NCBI GenBank assembly: GCA_020634215.1
Contig: JACKCD010000011.1
Location: 1 to 64,000 of the forward strand
Length of the DNA stretch: 64,000 nucleotides
Origin: Ardenticatenaceae bacterium
Lineage (GTDB): Bacteria; Chloroflexota; Anaerolineae; Promineifilales; Promineifilaceae
Direction of reading: 5' to 3'
Below the pieces are notes generated by a model that made no database searches, was not told where the DNA came from, and saw nothing but the letters and a program-made list of their open reading frames with translations. Every line of letters begins with the position of its first letter. Position 1 is the stretch's first letter. The position numbers and the translations under genes were made by a program. This document shows, in pieces, positions 27,752 through 36,058 of the stretch.

Positions 27752-28807
27752 ATGAGACACAAGCGAAGCAAGTTGGCAACCTTTTGGCGACGGCGTGTGT
27801 GGGCGGGTTTACGCGACACCTATTTGCTGCTGCGCCAATTTGCCCTACCGCTGCTGCTCTTTAGCCTGGCCGTTTGTGGCGGCGGCTATCTTTACTACAT
27901 TCTTTCGCAGCCAACCAACCACCCTGCCGATAGCATCACCCACGCCATCTACATCGTTCTCACCCTCACCTTTTTGGAAAACGTGGTGGATTTTCCGGCC
28001 GTTTGGTATTTGCAGCTTTTCTTTTTTCTCATGCCCATCGTCGGCATCGGCATTTTGGCGCAGGGGCTGGCTGAATTTGGGCTGCTTTTTTTCAACCGTC
28101 GCGGACGCGGCAAGGAGTGGGAAATGGCTGTGGCTTCCACCTTTAACAACCACACCGTACTTGTTGGCTTGGGGCATTTGGGCTATCGTGTGGCGCGGCA
28201 ACTGTATGAATTGGATGAAGACGTGGTGGCAATTACCCTTACCACCAGTGCCGAAACGTTGACCAAAACGCAGGCTATGCAAATCCCGGTCATTGAAGAC
28301 GACGGCAACCGGGAGTCGGTGCTGCAAGCGGCCGGCGTTGCCAAAGCCAAGGCCATTGTGATCTGCACGCAAAATGATGGGCTAAATTCGCAAATCGCCT
28401 TTAAAGCCCGCAGCACCAATCCCGATATTCGTGTGGTTATTCGTATTTTTGATGACCAGTTTGCCCAAATACTGGAAGCAAAATTTGGCTTTCATGCCGT
28501 TAGCGCGACAACTATGGCCGCTCCCGCCTTTGCTACGGCCGCCGTAGGGGTCAATATTACCCGCCCCATCACCATCGAAGGCGAGGCGTTGAGTTTAGCC
28601 AGCGTGGATATTCCAGCGCATTCACCGCTCATTGGGATGTCGTTGGGAGAGATCGAGCAGGGGTATGAGGTCAGCGTGGTGCTGCTGCGCCGCGACAGCG
28701 AATCAGATTTTCACCCGGCGGGTGAGCGCAAATTGTTACCGGGGGATGCCATTGCCATTTTGGGTGGCCCGGCGCAGATAAACCAACTGGTTCACAATAA
28801 TCAATAG
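27752..28807 (+). CDS. K+ channel-like protein with TrkA-N/TrkA-C domains
   Basis: A 351-aa membrane protein: two membrane helices (about 29-51 and 84-112) flank a pore-like segment, followed by a RCK/TrkA-N domain (NHTVLVGLGHLGYRVARQL, NAD motif) and a TrkA-C domain (about 275-351, LPGDAIAILG). This is the layout of two-helix K+ channels. However, the filter TVGYGD is absent; the pore region reads LTLTFLENVVDFP. It may be a non-conducting relative, a differently selective channel or a sensor. Confidence 0.82.
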   Translation: MRHKRSKLATFWRRRVWAGLRDTYLLLRQFALPLLLFSLAVCGGGYLYYILSQPTNHPADSITHAIYIVLTLTFLENVVDFPAVWYLQLFFFLMPIVGIGILAQGLAEFGLLFFNRRGRGKEWEMAVASTFNNHTVLVGLGHLGYRVARQLYELDEDVVAITLTTSAETLTKTQAMQIPVIEDDGNRESVLQAAGVAKAKAIVICTQNDGLNSQIAFKARSTNPDIRVVIRIFDDQFAQILEAKFGFHAVSATTMAAPAFATAAVGVNITRPITIEGEALSLASVDIPAHSPLIGMSLGEIEQGYEVSVVLLRRDSESDFHPAGERKLLPGDAIAILGGPAQINQLVHNNQ

Positions 28808-28820
28808 CTACGGCTTTTGT

Positions 28821-28963
28821 TAGGTTCTGTTGACATTTGGCAAAAAAAAGCAGATTTCACCGCAGAGAGCGCAAAGATCGCAAAGATTTAGCTTGTTTTC
28901 TTCTCTTTCTCTGCGCTCTTTGCGTACTTTGCGGTTCAAATTCTGAAATGTCAACACAACCTA
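28821..28963. mobile_element. MITE-like element with TA target duplication
   Basis: Terminal inverted repeats GGTTCTGTTGACATTT (28823-28838) and, in reverse complement, GGTTGTGTTGACATTT (28946-28961) match at 15 of 16 bases and are flanked by TA on both sides, as in Tc1/mariner- and IS630-type insertions. The interior is a second inverted repeat of CGCAGAG/CGCAAAG units, and there is no transposase. The right TA forms part of the batE stop codon. Confidence 0.65.
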
Positions 28964-29725
28964 AGGTAGTCCCAGCCGTTTCACCGCCCGCGCTGGCACC
29001 CATCCCTCACGGTTGCTGCCCGGCTGGGTAACATAGACCCAATCGAGGCGTTCAATGGTGATGTTAACGGCCGTTCCCCCCACCAACGTAAACAAATCAT
29101 TTTCCGGCTGCGTTGGGTTGCCCACCGCGCTTACCTGGCTTGCCACCACAATCGCCAACGGCCGTTCCCGTTCCACCCACAGCCGCCCCCCCAGCAGCAG
29201 CAAAGCCAGCAGGCACACAACGGCCGTTCCCCACATGACGCCCCGCAAAAACGGCAGCCGCCAACGGCGATACGACCACCAGCAGCCCCACGCCGCCACC
29301 CACGCCAGCAAAGCCAAAACGGCCGTTTCATTCAGCGACAGCCACGCCCGCCCATCCGCCAGCAGCAAATCCAGCAGCGGCGGCTGTGGCTCCCCCACCT
29401 GTTGCCGCACCAGCGCCAAATTAGCGGCAATCGCTGCATCACGCGGAGCCTGCCGCGCCGCCCGCTCCAAATGCAGCATCGCCCAGCCCACCTCCCCCGC
29501 CCGATAATACGCCGTCCCCGCGTTATAAAACAGCCCGCTGTCCACCACGCCCCCATCCACCACCTGCTGATACAACTGCGCCGCCTCCAAAAAACGGCCG
29601 TTTTCATACAGTCGCCCCGCCACCGCCATTGTTTCTTGGTTAATGGCCGTTTGCGCCCGCACCGGCATCACCAGCAGCAGCAGCAACATCCCCACACCCC
29701 ACACCCAACGCCTCACCGCTCCCAT
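28961..29725 (-). CDS. batE: BatE-like TPR/SH3 membrane protein
   Basis: A 254-aa protein with a signal peptide ending PVRAQ, two TPR hairpins (about 30-105), two membrane helices (about 128-148 and 160-180) and a C-terminal SH3-like domain (about 190-254, VYVTQPGSNREGWVPA). The last gene of the bat operon; it overlaps batD by 13 bases. Bat proteins are associated with MoxR-type ATPases and stress tolerance. Its TAG stop codon is shared with the adjacent MITE-like element. Confidence 0.8.
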   Translation of the reverse strand: MGAVRRWVWGVGMLLLLLVMPVRAQTAINQETMAVAGRLYENGRFLEAAQLYQQVVDGGVVDSGLFYNAGTAYYRAGEVGWAMLHLERAARQAPRDAAIAANLALVRQQVGEPQPPLLDLLLADGRAWLSLNETAVLALLAWVAAWGCWWSYRRWRLPFLRGVMWGTAVVCLLALLLLGGRLWVERERPLAIVVASQVSAVGNPTQPENDLFTLVGGTAVNITIERLDWVYVTQPGSNREGWVPARAVKRLGLP

Positions 29726-31488
29726 ATCCCCTCCAACGCCTCCACCAACTGCCGCGTCTCCGCCACAATCGCCGCCTCACCGCCGTTGGGCAGCGGGGCA
29801 AATCGCTCCGTTTCCAGCCGCCGCAGCAGGTCGCCCACCTGCGCCACCCGTTCATCAGCCAGCCCCTGCGCTTGCAGCAGTGCCAACTGCGTTTGCTGCG
29901 GTAGCCCAGCAATCGGCTGCTCCAATTTGTCGCTCAGATACCCTAGCAGTACTCGTTGGCTCAATTCCTCTGGCGGCAACTGCGCCCCCTCTTTCAGCCG
30001 CCGCTGGGCATTGGCAAAGGCTCGCTTGCGGCGCGGAACGGCCGCTTGCGCCGCCTGCCACCGTTCCCATCCCACCCAGCCCCCCACCAGCAGCGGCGGC
30101 AGCAGCCACAGCAGCCAATATCCCAGCCGCACGGGGAAAACAACGGCCGTTTTTCCCCCCAATGCCGCCTCCTTCAACCCCCGCACCGCCGACTGATCTG
30201 CCACTGGCTCGGCTGCTGGTGCTTCTGCCACCGCCACCGCCGTTGCCACGGGAACGGCCGTTTCTGCCACCGCTACCGCCTCACCCGTCACCGTAATTGG
30301 AATCGGCTCACTGCGAAGCGTCTGATAGCTTTCGCTTTGCGGGTCAAAATAGCTATATTCGACGGCGGGAATGACGACATCGCCACCAGTTTCGGGAACC
30401 CAAATTTGCTCATAGAGCCGTGCGCCTACCAAACGGCCGTTTCGCGTCTCGCTCTCCGTCTGCTGGGTCAGGTCAAACGCCCGCCAGCCAGGCATGGTCG
30501 GCAGTTCGGGCGCGGCCAAAGCGGGAATGTTACCCGCCCCACTCAGCAGCACCTGCAATTTAATCGCCTCGCCCACGGCTACGGTGTTTTTGTCAACGGC
30601 CGTTTTCAGCTCAAGCTGCCCCACCGACCCGCTAAATCCGGCCGGCTGCGGCTCTGGCAGCGGACGCGCCTGCACCGTCACTGGTTCCGTATGCAGCCCA
30701 TCTACCGCCTCCGCCCCCGGCAAATCCAACGTTGCCGCCCCAATCACCGTTTCCCCCGCCGCCTGCGGAAACAGCACCGTTGCCACGTCAATCACCCGTA
30801 AATTCCGCCCCTGTCGCGGCTCAACGTAGGTTGTTTCCGAGGTTCCCTGGCTCCAAAAGCCGCCAAAGTTGGGCAACTGGTACGGCACATACAGCACCGT
30901 GTTGGACGGGTGCAAAATCCGCACGCTGTACAAAATCTGCTCCCCAACATACGGCGTGGGGTTGTCCACCAACGCTTCCATAAACATGCCCAAGCTGGTC
31001 AACTGTGCCACGTCGGGGTCTACGCCGGGTGGCAGGGTGGGGCGAACCCCGGCGGTAATGGTGATGGTGATTGAGTCGGCGGTGTAGCTTTGGCCGTCAA
31101 TAACGGCCGTTATCCCCGCAATCTCCACCGTCCCCGTCTGCACCGGCTGCAGCCGGTAGGTATACGTTGCGCCTGTACTGATCACCCCATTGACAATAGA
31201 CATCTGCGTAGATTGACTGCGCCCCACCAGGGCAAACGCCGGCAAATCCGGCAGCTCCGGCGCATCAAGCCCCCCCCCACCCGACAGCGTAATCGTCAGC
31301 GTCACCGTATCATCGGTCGTCACCTCCGTTCTGTCCACTGTCACCACCAGCGGCTCATCCTGCGCCTGCACCGTACCAGCCAGCAGCAACCACACCAGCC
31401 CCAAAATGAGCAAAACCCGTATCCAAAGCGGTCTTGAAATGACTATACTGATAACTGAATACCGATAACTGAACACTGTCACTACCAA
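29713..31488 (-). CDS. batD: BatD-like oxygen tolerance family protein
   Basis: A 591-aa BatD homologue. A secretory N-terminus (LLILGLVWLLLAGTVQA) is followed by a run of Ig-like beta domains (VTVDRTEVTTDDTVTLTITL onward), one C-terminal membrane helix (LGYWLLWLLPPLLVGGWVG, about 465) and a cytoplasmic helical tail. The first 18 residues (MVVTVFSYRYSVISIVIS) are encoded by a degenerate heptamer repeat, so the true start may lie further in, for example at a TTG before the signal helix. Six or so palindrome copies fall in the gene. Confidence 0.83.
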   Translation of the reverse strand: MVVTVFSYRYSVISIVISRPLWIRVLLILGLVWLLLAGTVQAQDEPLVVTVDRTEVTTDDTVTLTITLSGGGGLDAPELPDLPAFALVGRSQSTQMSIVNGVISTGATYTYRLQPVQTGTVEIAGITAVIDGQSYTADSITITITAGVRPTLPPGVDPDVAQLTSLGMFMEALVDNPTPYVGEQILYSVRILHPSNTVLYVPYQLPNFGGFWSQGTSETTYVEPRQGRNLRVIDVATVLFPQAAGETVIGAATLDLPGAEAVDGLHTEPVTVQARPLPEPQPAGFSGSVGQLELKTAVDKNTVAVGEAIKLQVLLSGAGNIPALAAPELPTMPGWRAFDLTQQTESETRNGRLVGARLYEQIWVPETGGDVVIPAVEYSYFDPQSESYQTLRSEPIPITVTGEAVAVAETAVPVATAVAVAEAPAAEPVADQSAVRGLKEAALGGKTAVVFPVRLGYWLLWLLPPLLVGGWVGWERWQAAQAAVPRRKRAFANAQRRLKEGAQLPPEELSQRVLLGYLSDKLEQPIAGLPQQTQLALLQAQGLADERVAQVGDLLRRLETERFAPLPNGGEAAIVAETRQLVEALEGIWER

Positions 31489-33233
31489 TCCTTCTCCGCC
31501 GGGCCACCCGACCGCAGCCGAAGCTGCAAATGCTCTTGCAGCGTTTCCGCATTTTGCTCAATCGCCCGCAGCAGATCACGCGCCTGCTCTTCCGTTAGCT
31601 GCTCTGGCCGCGCCTGCTCACCCCCCGACTCATTCTTATCCGATGGCTCAACCTGCCGTTCGTCCCGGTTCTCCGCACGTTCCTGCGCCGTCTCTGCCGG
31701 ATCCTGGTTAGGGTCAGCATCTTGCGAACCACTTTGCTGGTTGTCCCCTTGCTCCGCTTCCGGCGGCGGTTCCTCTCCTTCCTGGTTTTGCGGCGGCGGC
31801 TCTTCGGGGGGGGCAGCTTGCAGTGCTTGCTGCGCCAACTCCAGATTGTATTTGGCATCGGCATCGTCGGGGTTCAGGCGCAGGGCTTGTTTGTAGGTAT
31901 TAACGGCCGTTACAAAATCCTCCTGCCGATACGCCACATTCCCCCGGTTAAACAGCCCCACCTGCGCCAGTAGCCCACCCGCCCGCGCCAACGCCCGCGC
32001 CAGCAGCGACTGCGCCTCATTCAGCCCCTCCTGCCGATAATAAACGTTAGCCGCGTTGTAGGTCGGCTCACCCAAGTCGGGGGCTTGGTCATTGGCGTTA
32101 AAATAAGCCCGCAGTGCCGTTTCGTAATCGGCGGCCATAAACGCCTCGTTGCCCTGCGCCACCAGTTCCGCCTCCTGCCCCGCACACCCCGCCAGCAGCA
32201 ACCCCACCAGCAGCAGCGGCACCGCCCGCGCCAGCACCCGCCGCCGTTCAGGAATCAACGGCAGCACAAAGAGAGCAATCACAGCCACCAGCAAAAAGCC
32301 TTGAAACCGCTCAATGGGGGTGGATTCCAGGCGGCTGGCAAGTGACTGCTGCTGTAGGGTTTCCAACTCGGCAGCAATGGCGGGGGCAATGCGACCCACG
32401 GCTTCGGCACGGAAATAACGGCCGTTTCCCACCGTCGCCACCTGCTCCAACGTTGCCTCATCCAGCCGCGAAATCACCGTCTCCCCCCGCGCATCCAGCT
32501 TGTACCCCAGCAGTTGCCCCCGCTGGTCATACTCAGGAATCGGCGCCCCCTCGGCCGACCCCAGCCCAACGGTGTAGATGACCACCCCCTCATCGGCGGC
32601 AGCGGCAGCAGCGGCCACCGGGTCGCCCTCATGCCCCTCGCCGTCGGTGACAATCAAAATCACCTTTTGGCTGGTGCGGGCTTCGTTAAACCCCGTCTGG
32701 GCAATGCGAATCGCTTCCCCCAGGGCCGTGCCGGTGCGCGAAATCATGCCAGTGTTCACGCTGTCGAGGTAGCTACGAGCGGTGTTGTAGTCGGTGGTGA
32801 GGGGAAACTGGATGAAGGCGGCACCGGAAAACAGCACCAGCCCCACTTCGTCGCCGCCCAGCAGATCGAGCAGGTCGGCAATATCCTGCCGCGCTCGCCG
32901 CAGTCGGTTGGGCTGCAAATCTTCGGCCAACATGCTGGGAGAGATGTCGAGGGCGATCATGAGCTGCACCCCCTGTTGCTCAATTTCTTCTTCCACCACC
33001 CCCCACTGTGGCCGCGCCAGGGCAACAATGGTGAGGGCGGTGGCGATGAACCAAAGGAGGTGGCGGAAAAAACGGCCGTTTTCCCACACCCTCTCCCGCA
33101 ACTGCGCCACCAGCAGCGGATCACCCAACCGCGCCACCAGCCGCCGCCGCTGCCACACCGCCAGCCCCAGCAAACCCGCCGCTATCAGTAAGGCAAAGAA
33201 AAAGTTCAAGTAACTTACTTCCGCAAATCTCAT
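31482..33233 (-). CDS. batB: BatB/BatC-like VWA-TPR fusion protein
   Basis: A 583-aa protein combining BatB and BatC. Two N-terminal membrane helices are followed by a von Willebrand A domain (about 85-275) with the MIDAS motif DISPS and a Thr metal-site region (SRTGTALGEAI), then two more helices (about 308-350). The C-terminal part has TPR repeats (about 360-470, AFMAADYETALRAYFNAN) and a charged Pro/Glu/Gln-rich tail. It overlaps batD by seven bases. The divergent gene pair at 33264 separates it from batA. Confidence 0.88.
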   Translation of the reverse strand: MRFAEVSYLNFFFALLIAAGLLGLAVWQRRRLVARLGDPLLVAQLRERVWENGRFFRHLLWFIATALTIVALARPQWGVVEEEIEQQGVQLMIALDISPSMLAEDLQPNRLRRARQDIADLLDLLGGDEVGLVLFSGAAFIQFPLTTDYNTARSYLDSVNTGMISRTGTALGEAIRIAQTGFNEARTSQKVILIVTDGEGHEGDPVAAAAAAADEGVVIYTVGLGSAEGAPIPEYDQRGQLLGYKLDARGETVISRLDEATLEQVATVGNGRYFRAEAVGRIAPAIAAELETLQQQSLASRLESTPIERFQGFLLVAVIALFVLPLIPERRRVLARAVPLLLVGLLLAGCAGQEAELVAQGNEAFMAADYETALRAYFNANDQAPDLGEPTYNAANVYYRQEGLNEAQSLLARALARAGGLLAQVGLFNRGNVAYRQEDFVTAVNTYKQALRLNPDDADAKYNLELAQQALQAAPPEEPPPQNQEGEEPPPEAEQGDNQQSGSQDADPNQDPAETAQERAENRDERQVEPSDKNESGGEQARPEQLTEEQARDLLRAIEQNAETLQEHLQLRLRSGGPAEKDW

Positions 33234-33252
33234 AATCGTTTGACAAAGCTGT

Positions 33253-33258
33253 TATAAT
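33253..33258 (+). promoter_or_regulatory. -10 box of the inserted gene pair
   Basis: TATAAT ends five bases before the ATG at 33264. TTGACA lies at 33240-33245 but only seven bases upstream of it, so it cannot be the paired -35 box. A leaderless transcript is predicted. Confidence 0.5.
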
Positions 33259-33263
33259 AAGCC

Positions 33264-33635
33264 ATGTTTATTGACTGGGATTCATCACAAGAATGGTCAG
33301 AACGGTATCAACAACTGTTGCTTAATGCGCTGAACCATGATTTTCGGGAAAGAAACTTTAGCCGAGACTTCTATGACAAACTTCGTCTACGAAATCTGAC
33401 TTTAGCACAGCTTCGCTCTACCCTTAGTCATTCGGAATCTTACATTGCTCGGTATTCCTATGATGACGGTAATCGTGTTGGTATTTGGAATCCCAAAAGC
33501 TACCTTTTTATTGCCTGGAAGCCCCGTTTTCAACAAAGTCCGAGTCGGTTTATGACCGCTTTCAAAAAGGCAAATGGCATTGATTATATGCAAAGTTTTC
33601 CCCCATTTCGGGAAATTCGAGGACCAAAGCCATGA
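33264..33635 (+). CDS. Unknown protein, possible BECR-fold toxin
   Basis: A 123-aa protein with no confident homologue. The order of elements (FYDKLRLRNLTLAQLRSTLSH, then GIWNPKSYLFIAW, then FMTAFKKANGIDYMQSF) recalls small BECR/RelE-like nuclease toxins, in which a helix is followed by strands and a final ITAF-type strand. This is inference from pattern only. The gene is AT-rich, on the opposite strand to the bat operon it splits, lacks the iterated palindrome, and overlaps the next gene by four bases (ATGA). Together this suggests an acquired two-gene cassette. Confidence 0.6.
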   Translation: MFIDWDSSQEWSERYQQLLLNALNHDFRERNFSRDFYDKLRLRNLTLAQLRSTLSHSESYIARYSYDDGNRVGIWNPKSYLFIAWKPRFQQSPSRFMTAFKKANGIDYMQSFPPFREIRGPKP

Positions 33636-34033
33636 GTTTTTCATCTGAAGAATTTCAAATCGAGTTAGAAAACTACCAAATTGGTATTGAAAATATCTTA
33701 CCAGCTTATCTTGCTGAATCATATACCGATCAAGCCTTGGCCGATGAAATGGCTCTGGTTTTACACAGCCGCGATTGGTTAGAAGCATCTTTAGCCTCGG
33801 CACCCAGAAATGCCCAACAATTTCTTTGGACTATAGAGCAACTTGATCATCATTTTTTAATGCTTAAAGAGACAATCATAAAAAAGCTAGGAGCTTTATA
33901 CCCGTCATTTCGCCAACAAATGCTGCGTCCGCGCAGCCATTGGTGGTATTATCTTGACGAAATTATCGTTCAACCAAGTTCTTCGCCCAATGGTACTTCT
34001 ACTTTTTTATTGCCCTTAACCCTACCAGCCTAA
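33632..34033 (+). CDS. Unknown protein, partner of the preceding gene
   Basis: A 133-aa acidic, mainly helical protein coupled to the previous gene by an ATGA overlap. Features are a Glu/Leu-rich N-terminal half (FSSEEFQIELENYQIGIENI), a Trp/Tyr-rich segment RSHWWYYLDEIIVQPS and a hydrophobic end. It is not recognisable as a known antitoxin, but size, order and overlap would suit an antitoxin or immunity partner. Low GC and lack of palindrome copies set both genes apart from their neighbours. Confidence 0.6.
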   Translation: MSFSSEEFQIELENYQIGIENILPAYLAESYTDQALADEMALVLHSRDWLEASLASAPRNAQQFLWTIEQLDHHFLMLKETIIKKLGALYPSFRQQMLRPRSHWWYYLDEIIVQPSSSPNGTSTFLLPLTLPA

Positions 34034-34040
34034 TGGGTGT

Positions 34041-34104
34041 AGAAGTAATCAGTAAACAGTAATCAGTTTAGTACTGATTACCGATTACCGATTACTGGTT
34101 ACCA
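34041..34104. repeat. Inverted tandem heptamer repeat (GTAATCR family)
   Basis: GTAATCA units (34047-34069) face TGATTAC, CGATTAC and TGGTTAC units (34076-34103), giving a hairpin between the inserted pair and the 3' end of batA. It marks one edge of the inserted block. Confidence 0.8.
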
Positions 34105-35079
34105 TCATGGCAACACCCGCAGCACCGTCTGCCGCAGCCCAAATTCCAGCAGCAGCAGCAGCAGCCCCGGCAGCACAAACCAGCCCATCAACTCCTCATA
34201 CCGCGTAAACACCTGAATCTCAATGTCGGATCGCTCCAGGGCGTTGATTTCGTCATAGACCCGTGCCAGCCCATTGCGGTCTTCAGCGCGGAAGTAGAGT
34301 GCGCCAGTAATATTGGCAATTTGCTGCAAGGTCGCCTCATCGAGCCGGTTTTCGTCGTCGCTAAAAAAGCTGCCCACACGCCCAGCCCCAATGGTGTAGA
34401 CCTTGATACCCAATGCCCGTGCCGCCTCCGCCGCCGTCAGCGGATCAATTTGCCCGGCGTTGTTCACGCCATCGGTGAGCAAAATGATGACGCGGCTTTG
34501 CACGGCCGAATCTTTGAGCATGTTGATTGCCGTGGCGACCCCCATCCCAATTGCTGTTCCGTCCTCCAACCGCATCACCCGCGCCGACTCCACCATATCC
34601 ACCTGCCGCGTTAGCATGTCGTGGTCGGTGGTGGCGGGGCTTTGGACAAAGGCATCGCTGGCAAACACAACTAGACCAAGGCGGTCAAACGGCCGTTCGC
34701 CCACAAACGCCGCAATCACATCCTTCGCCGCCTCCAGCCGGTTGCTGGGGAAAAAGTCCGGCGTTTCCATACTGCTGGAAATATCCAGCACCAGGGCAAT
34801 ATCCACCCCTTCACCATTCACCACCTGCCGTTCATCCCCCCGCTGCGGCCGCGCCAGCCCCGTAACCAGCAATACCAGTGCCAGCCAGCGCAGGGCGTTG
34901 GGCAGCCACAGCAGCCGCGTGCGCCAAGAGTGTGCCGCCACCTGCACCAGCGTCGTGTCGGCATAGCGTAACCCAACGACGGCCGGCCGTCGCCCCGCCT
35001 GCCAGCGCAGCAGCGAAATAAGCAGCGGGATCAGCGGCAGCAGCAGCAAAAAGAGGGGCGCCTGGAAGCGAAAGGTCAT
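34105..35079 (-). CDS. batA: BatA-like VWA membrane protein
   Basis: A 324-aa von Willebrand A protein anchored by two N-terminal helices (about 8-25 and 58-75) and one C-terminal helix (about 300). The VWA domain has the MIDAS motif DISSSMETPD and VRLEDGTAIGMG-like Thr region, LLTDGVNNAG. It overlaps the upstream gene by four bases. With MoxR and DUF58 it belongs to the Bat system. The gene order batA then batB is broken by the 33.26-34.03 kb insertion. Confidence 0.88.
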   Translation of the reverse strand: MTFRFQAPLFLLLLPLIPLLISLLRWQAGRRPAVVGLRYADTTLVQVAAHSWRTRLLWLPNALRWLALVLLVTGLARPQRGDERQVVNGEGVDIALVLDISSSMETPDFFPSNRLEAAKDVIAAFVGERPFDRLGLVVFASDAFVQSPATTDHDMLTRQVDMVESARVMRLEDGTAIGMGVATAINMLKDSAVQSRVIILLTDGVNNAGQIDPLTAAEAARALGIKVYTIGAGRVGSFFSDDENRLDEATLQQIANITGALYFRAEDRNGLARVYDEINALERSDIEIQVFTRYEELMGWFVLPGLLLLLLEFGLRQTVLRVLP

Positions 35080-35990
35080 AGCATCCGCTCCCGATCTTCT
35101 CCTGGTGCGGTGGCTTTGATGAGTTCCAGCACGCGGATGGGGTATTCGTTGGCGGCGGTGACGCTGGGGGTCATGTCGGTAAATTTCACCCAGTCGGCCA
35201 TGTCCAGCAGGCCAAGCAACGCCTTGCGCTGGTCGCTGCGGAAGCCCGTTTTGTCAATGGCGGCGCGAACTTCGGCGGTGGTCATGTCTATGGCGGGGAA
35301 GTTGTGGGCATCGGTGAGGTAGCGACGCAGCAGGTCGGAGACGAGGGTGTACTGCTCTTTGAACCGTCCGGCGGCGGGCAAATCCTGAATCATGACTTTG
35401 GAAAGTTCGTCCATGATGATTTGGGTGGGGGTGCGGGGGTCAATGGGGGCAGAAACGGCCGTTTTCCCCCTCTGCACCCGCCGCCAAACCCGCCAGCCAA
35501 CCAGCACCGCCACCAGCCCACCGCCTGCATACCAGGGCCAGACGGGGGGGAAAGGCAATTCGGCCTGGGGCTTGATGTCGCGCAGTTCGCTGTCTCCGGC
35601 GACGAGGACGGATTCGATGGTGAGGGTGGTGGAAACGGCCGTTGTTTCCACAATCTCCCCAGCATCCGTGCTTACTCGCAGCGGCAGCGGCGGCGTGGCA
35701 AATTCCCCCACCTCCCACAGCGTCACCGTGATGGTCTGCTGGCTCGTCTCCGTGCCGTCGCCGTTGGCCGTCACCGTAACAGGCGACAAATCCCACACCT
35801 CAAACGCCCCCCACGTTTCCCCCAATTCCGGCGGCAGCAGCCGATACCCCGCCGGATGCACCACCCACAGTTCTAGCGCAATGGCATCCCCCACATGCGC
35901 CGTCGGGTTGGCGGGGGTCAGCGTGGCAGTCAGGTTGTTGTCCTGTGCGAGTAGGCTTAAGAAGAGTAGGGTGAGGAGTTGCAGAAGCAT
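35076..35990 (-). CDS. Bat-operon membrane protein (DUF4381/BatD-like)
   Basis: A 304-aa protein with a signal peptide, an Ig-like extracellular domain (about 20-140, NPTAHVGDAIALELWVVHP), one membrane helix (about 165-185, WYAGGGLVAVLVGWRVW) and a cytoplasmic helical domain (about 205-300, RFKEQYTLVSDLLRRYL). Position between DUF58 and batA and this layout fit the DUF4381/BatD-like component of Bat operons. It is separated from the DUF58 gene by a heptamer hairpin. Confidence 0.7.
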   Translation of the reverse strand: MLLQLLTLLFLSLLAQDNNLTATLTPANPTAHVGDAIALELWVVHPAGYRLLPPELGETWGAFEVWDLSPVTVTANGDGTETSQQTITVTLWEVGEFATPPLPLRVSTDAGEIVETTAVSTTLTIESVLVAGDSELRDIKPQAELPFPPVWPWYAGGGLVAVLVGWRVWRRVQRGKTAVSAPIDPRTPTQIIMDELSKVMIQDLPAAGRFKEQYTLVSDLLRRYLTDAHNFPAIDMTTAEVRAAIDKTGFRSDQRKALLGLLDMADWVKFTDMTPSVTAANEYPIRVLELIKATAPGEDRERML

Positions 35991-35997
35991 TTTTTGA

Positions 35998-36058
35998 AGT
36001 AATCAGTAATCGGTAATCAGTGTCCTGGCTGATTACCGATTACTGATTACCGATTACT
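35998..36058. repeat. Inverted tandem heptamer repeat (GTAATCR family)
   Basis: GTAATCA/GTAATCG units (about 36000-36021) face TGATTAC/CGATTAC units (36030-36057). The right arm encodes the last residues and stop (SNR then TAA) of the DUF58 gene. Confidence 0.83.

Noticed and set aside
29713..31488. The annotated first 18 residues of batD as genuine protein
   Set aside because: They are encoded by a degenerate heptamer repeat (SYRYSVISIVIS) placed before the real signal helix, so the start is doubtful.
33240..33258. TTGACA plus TATAAT as a full promoter
   Set aside because: The spacing is only 7 bases, far below the 16-18 needed, so only the -10 box was kept.
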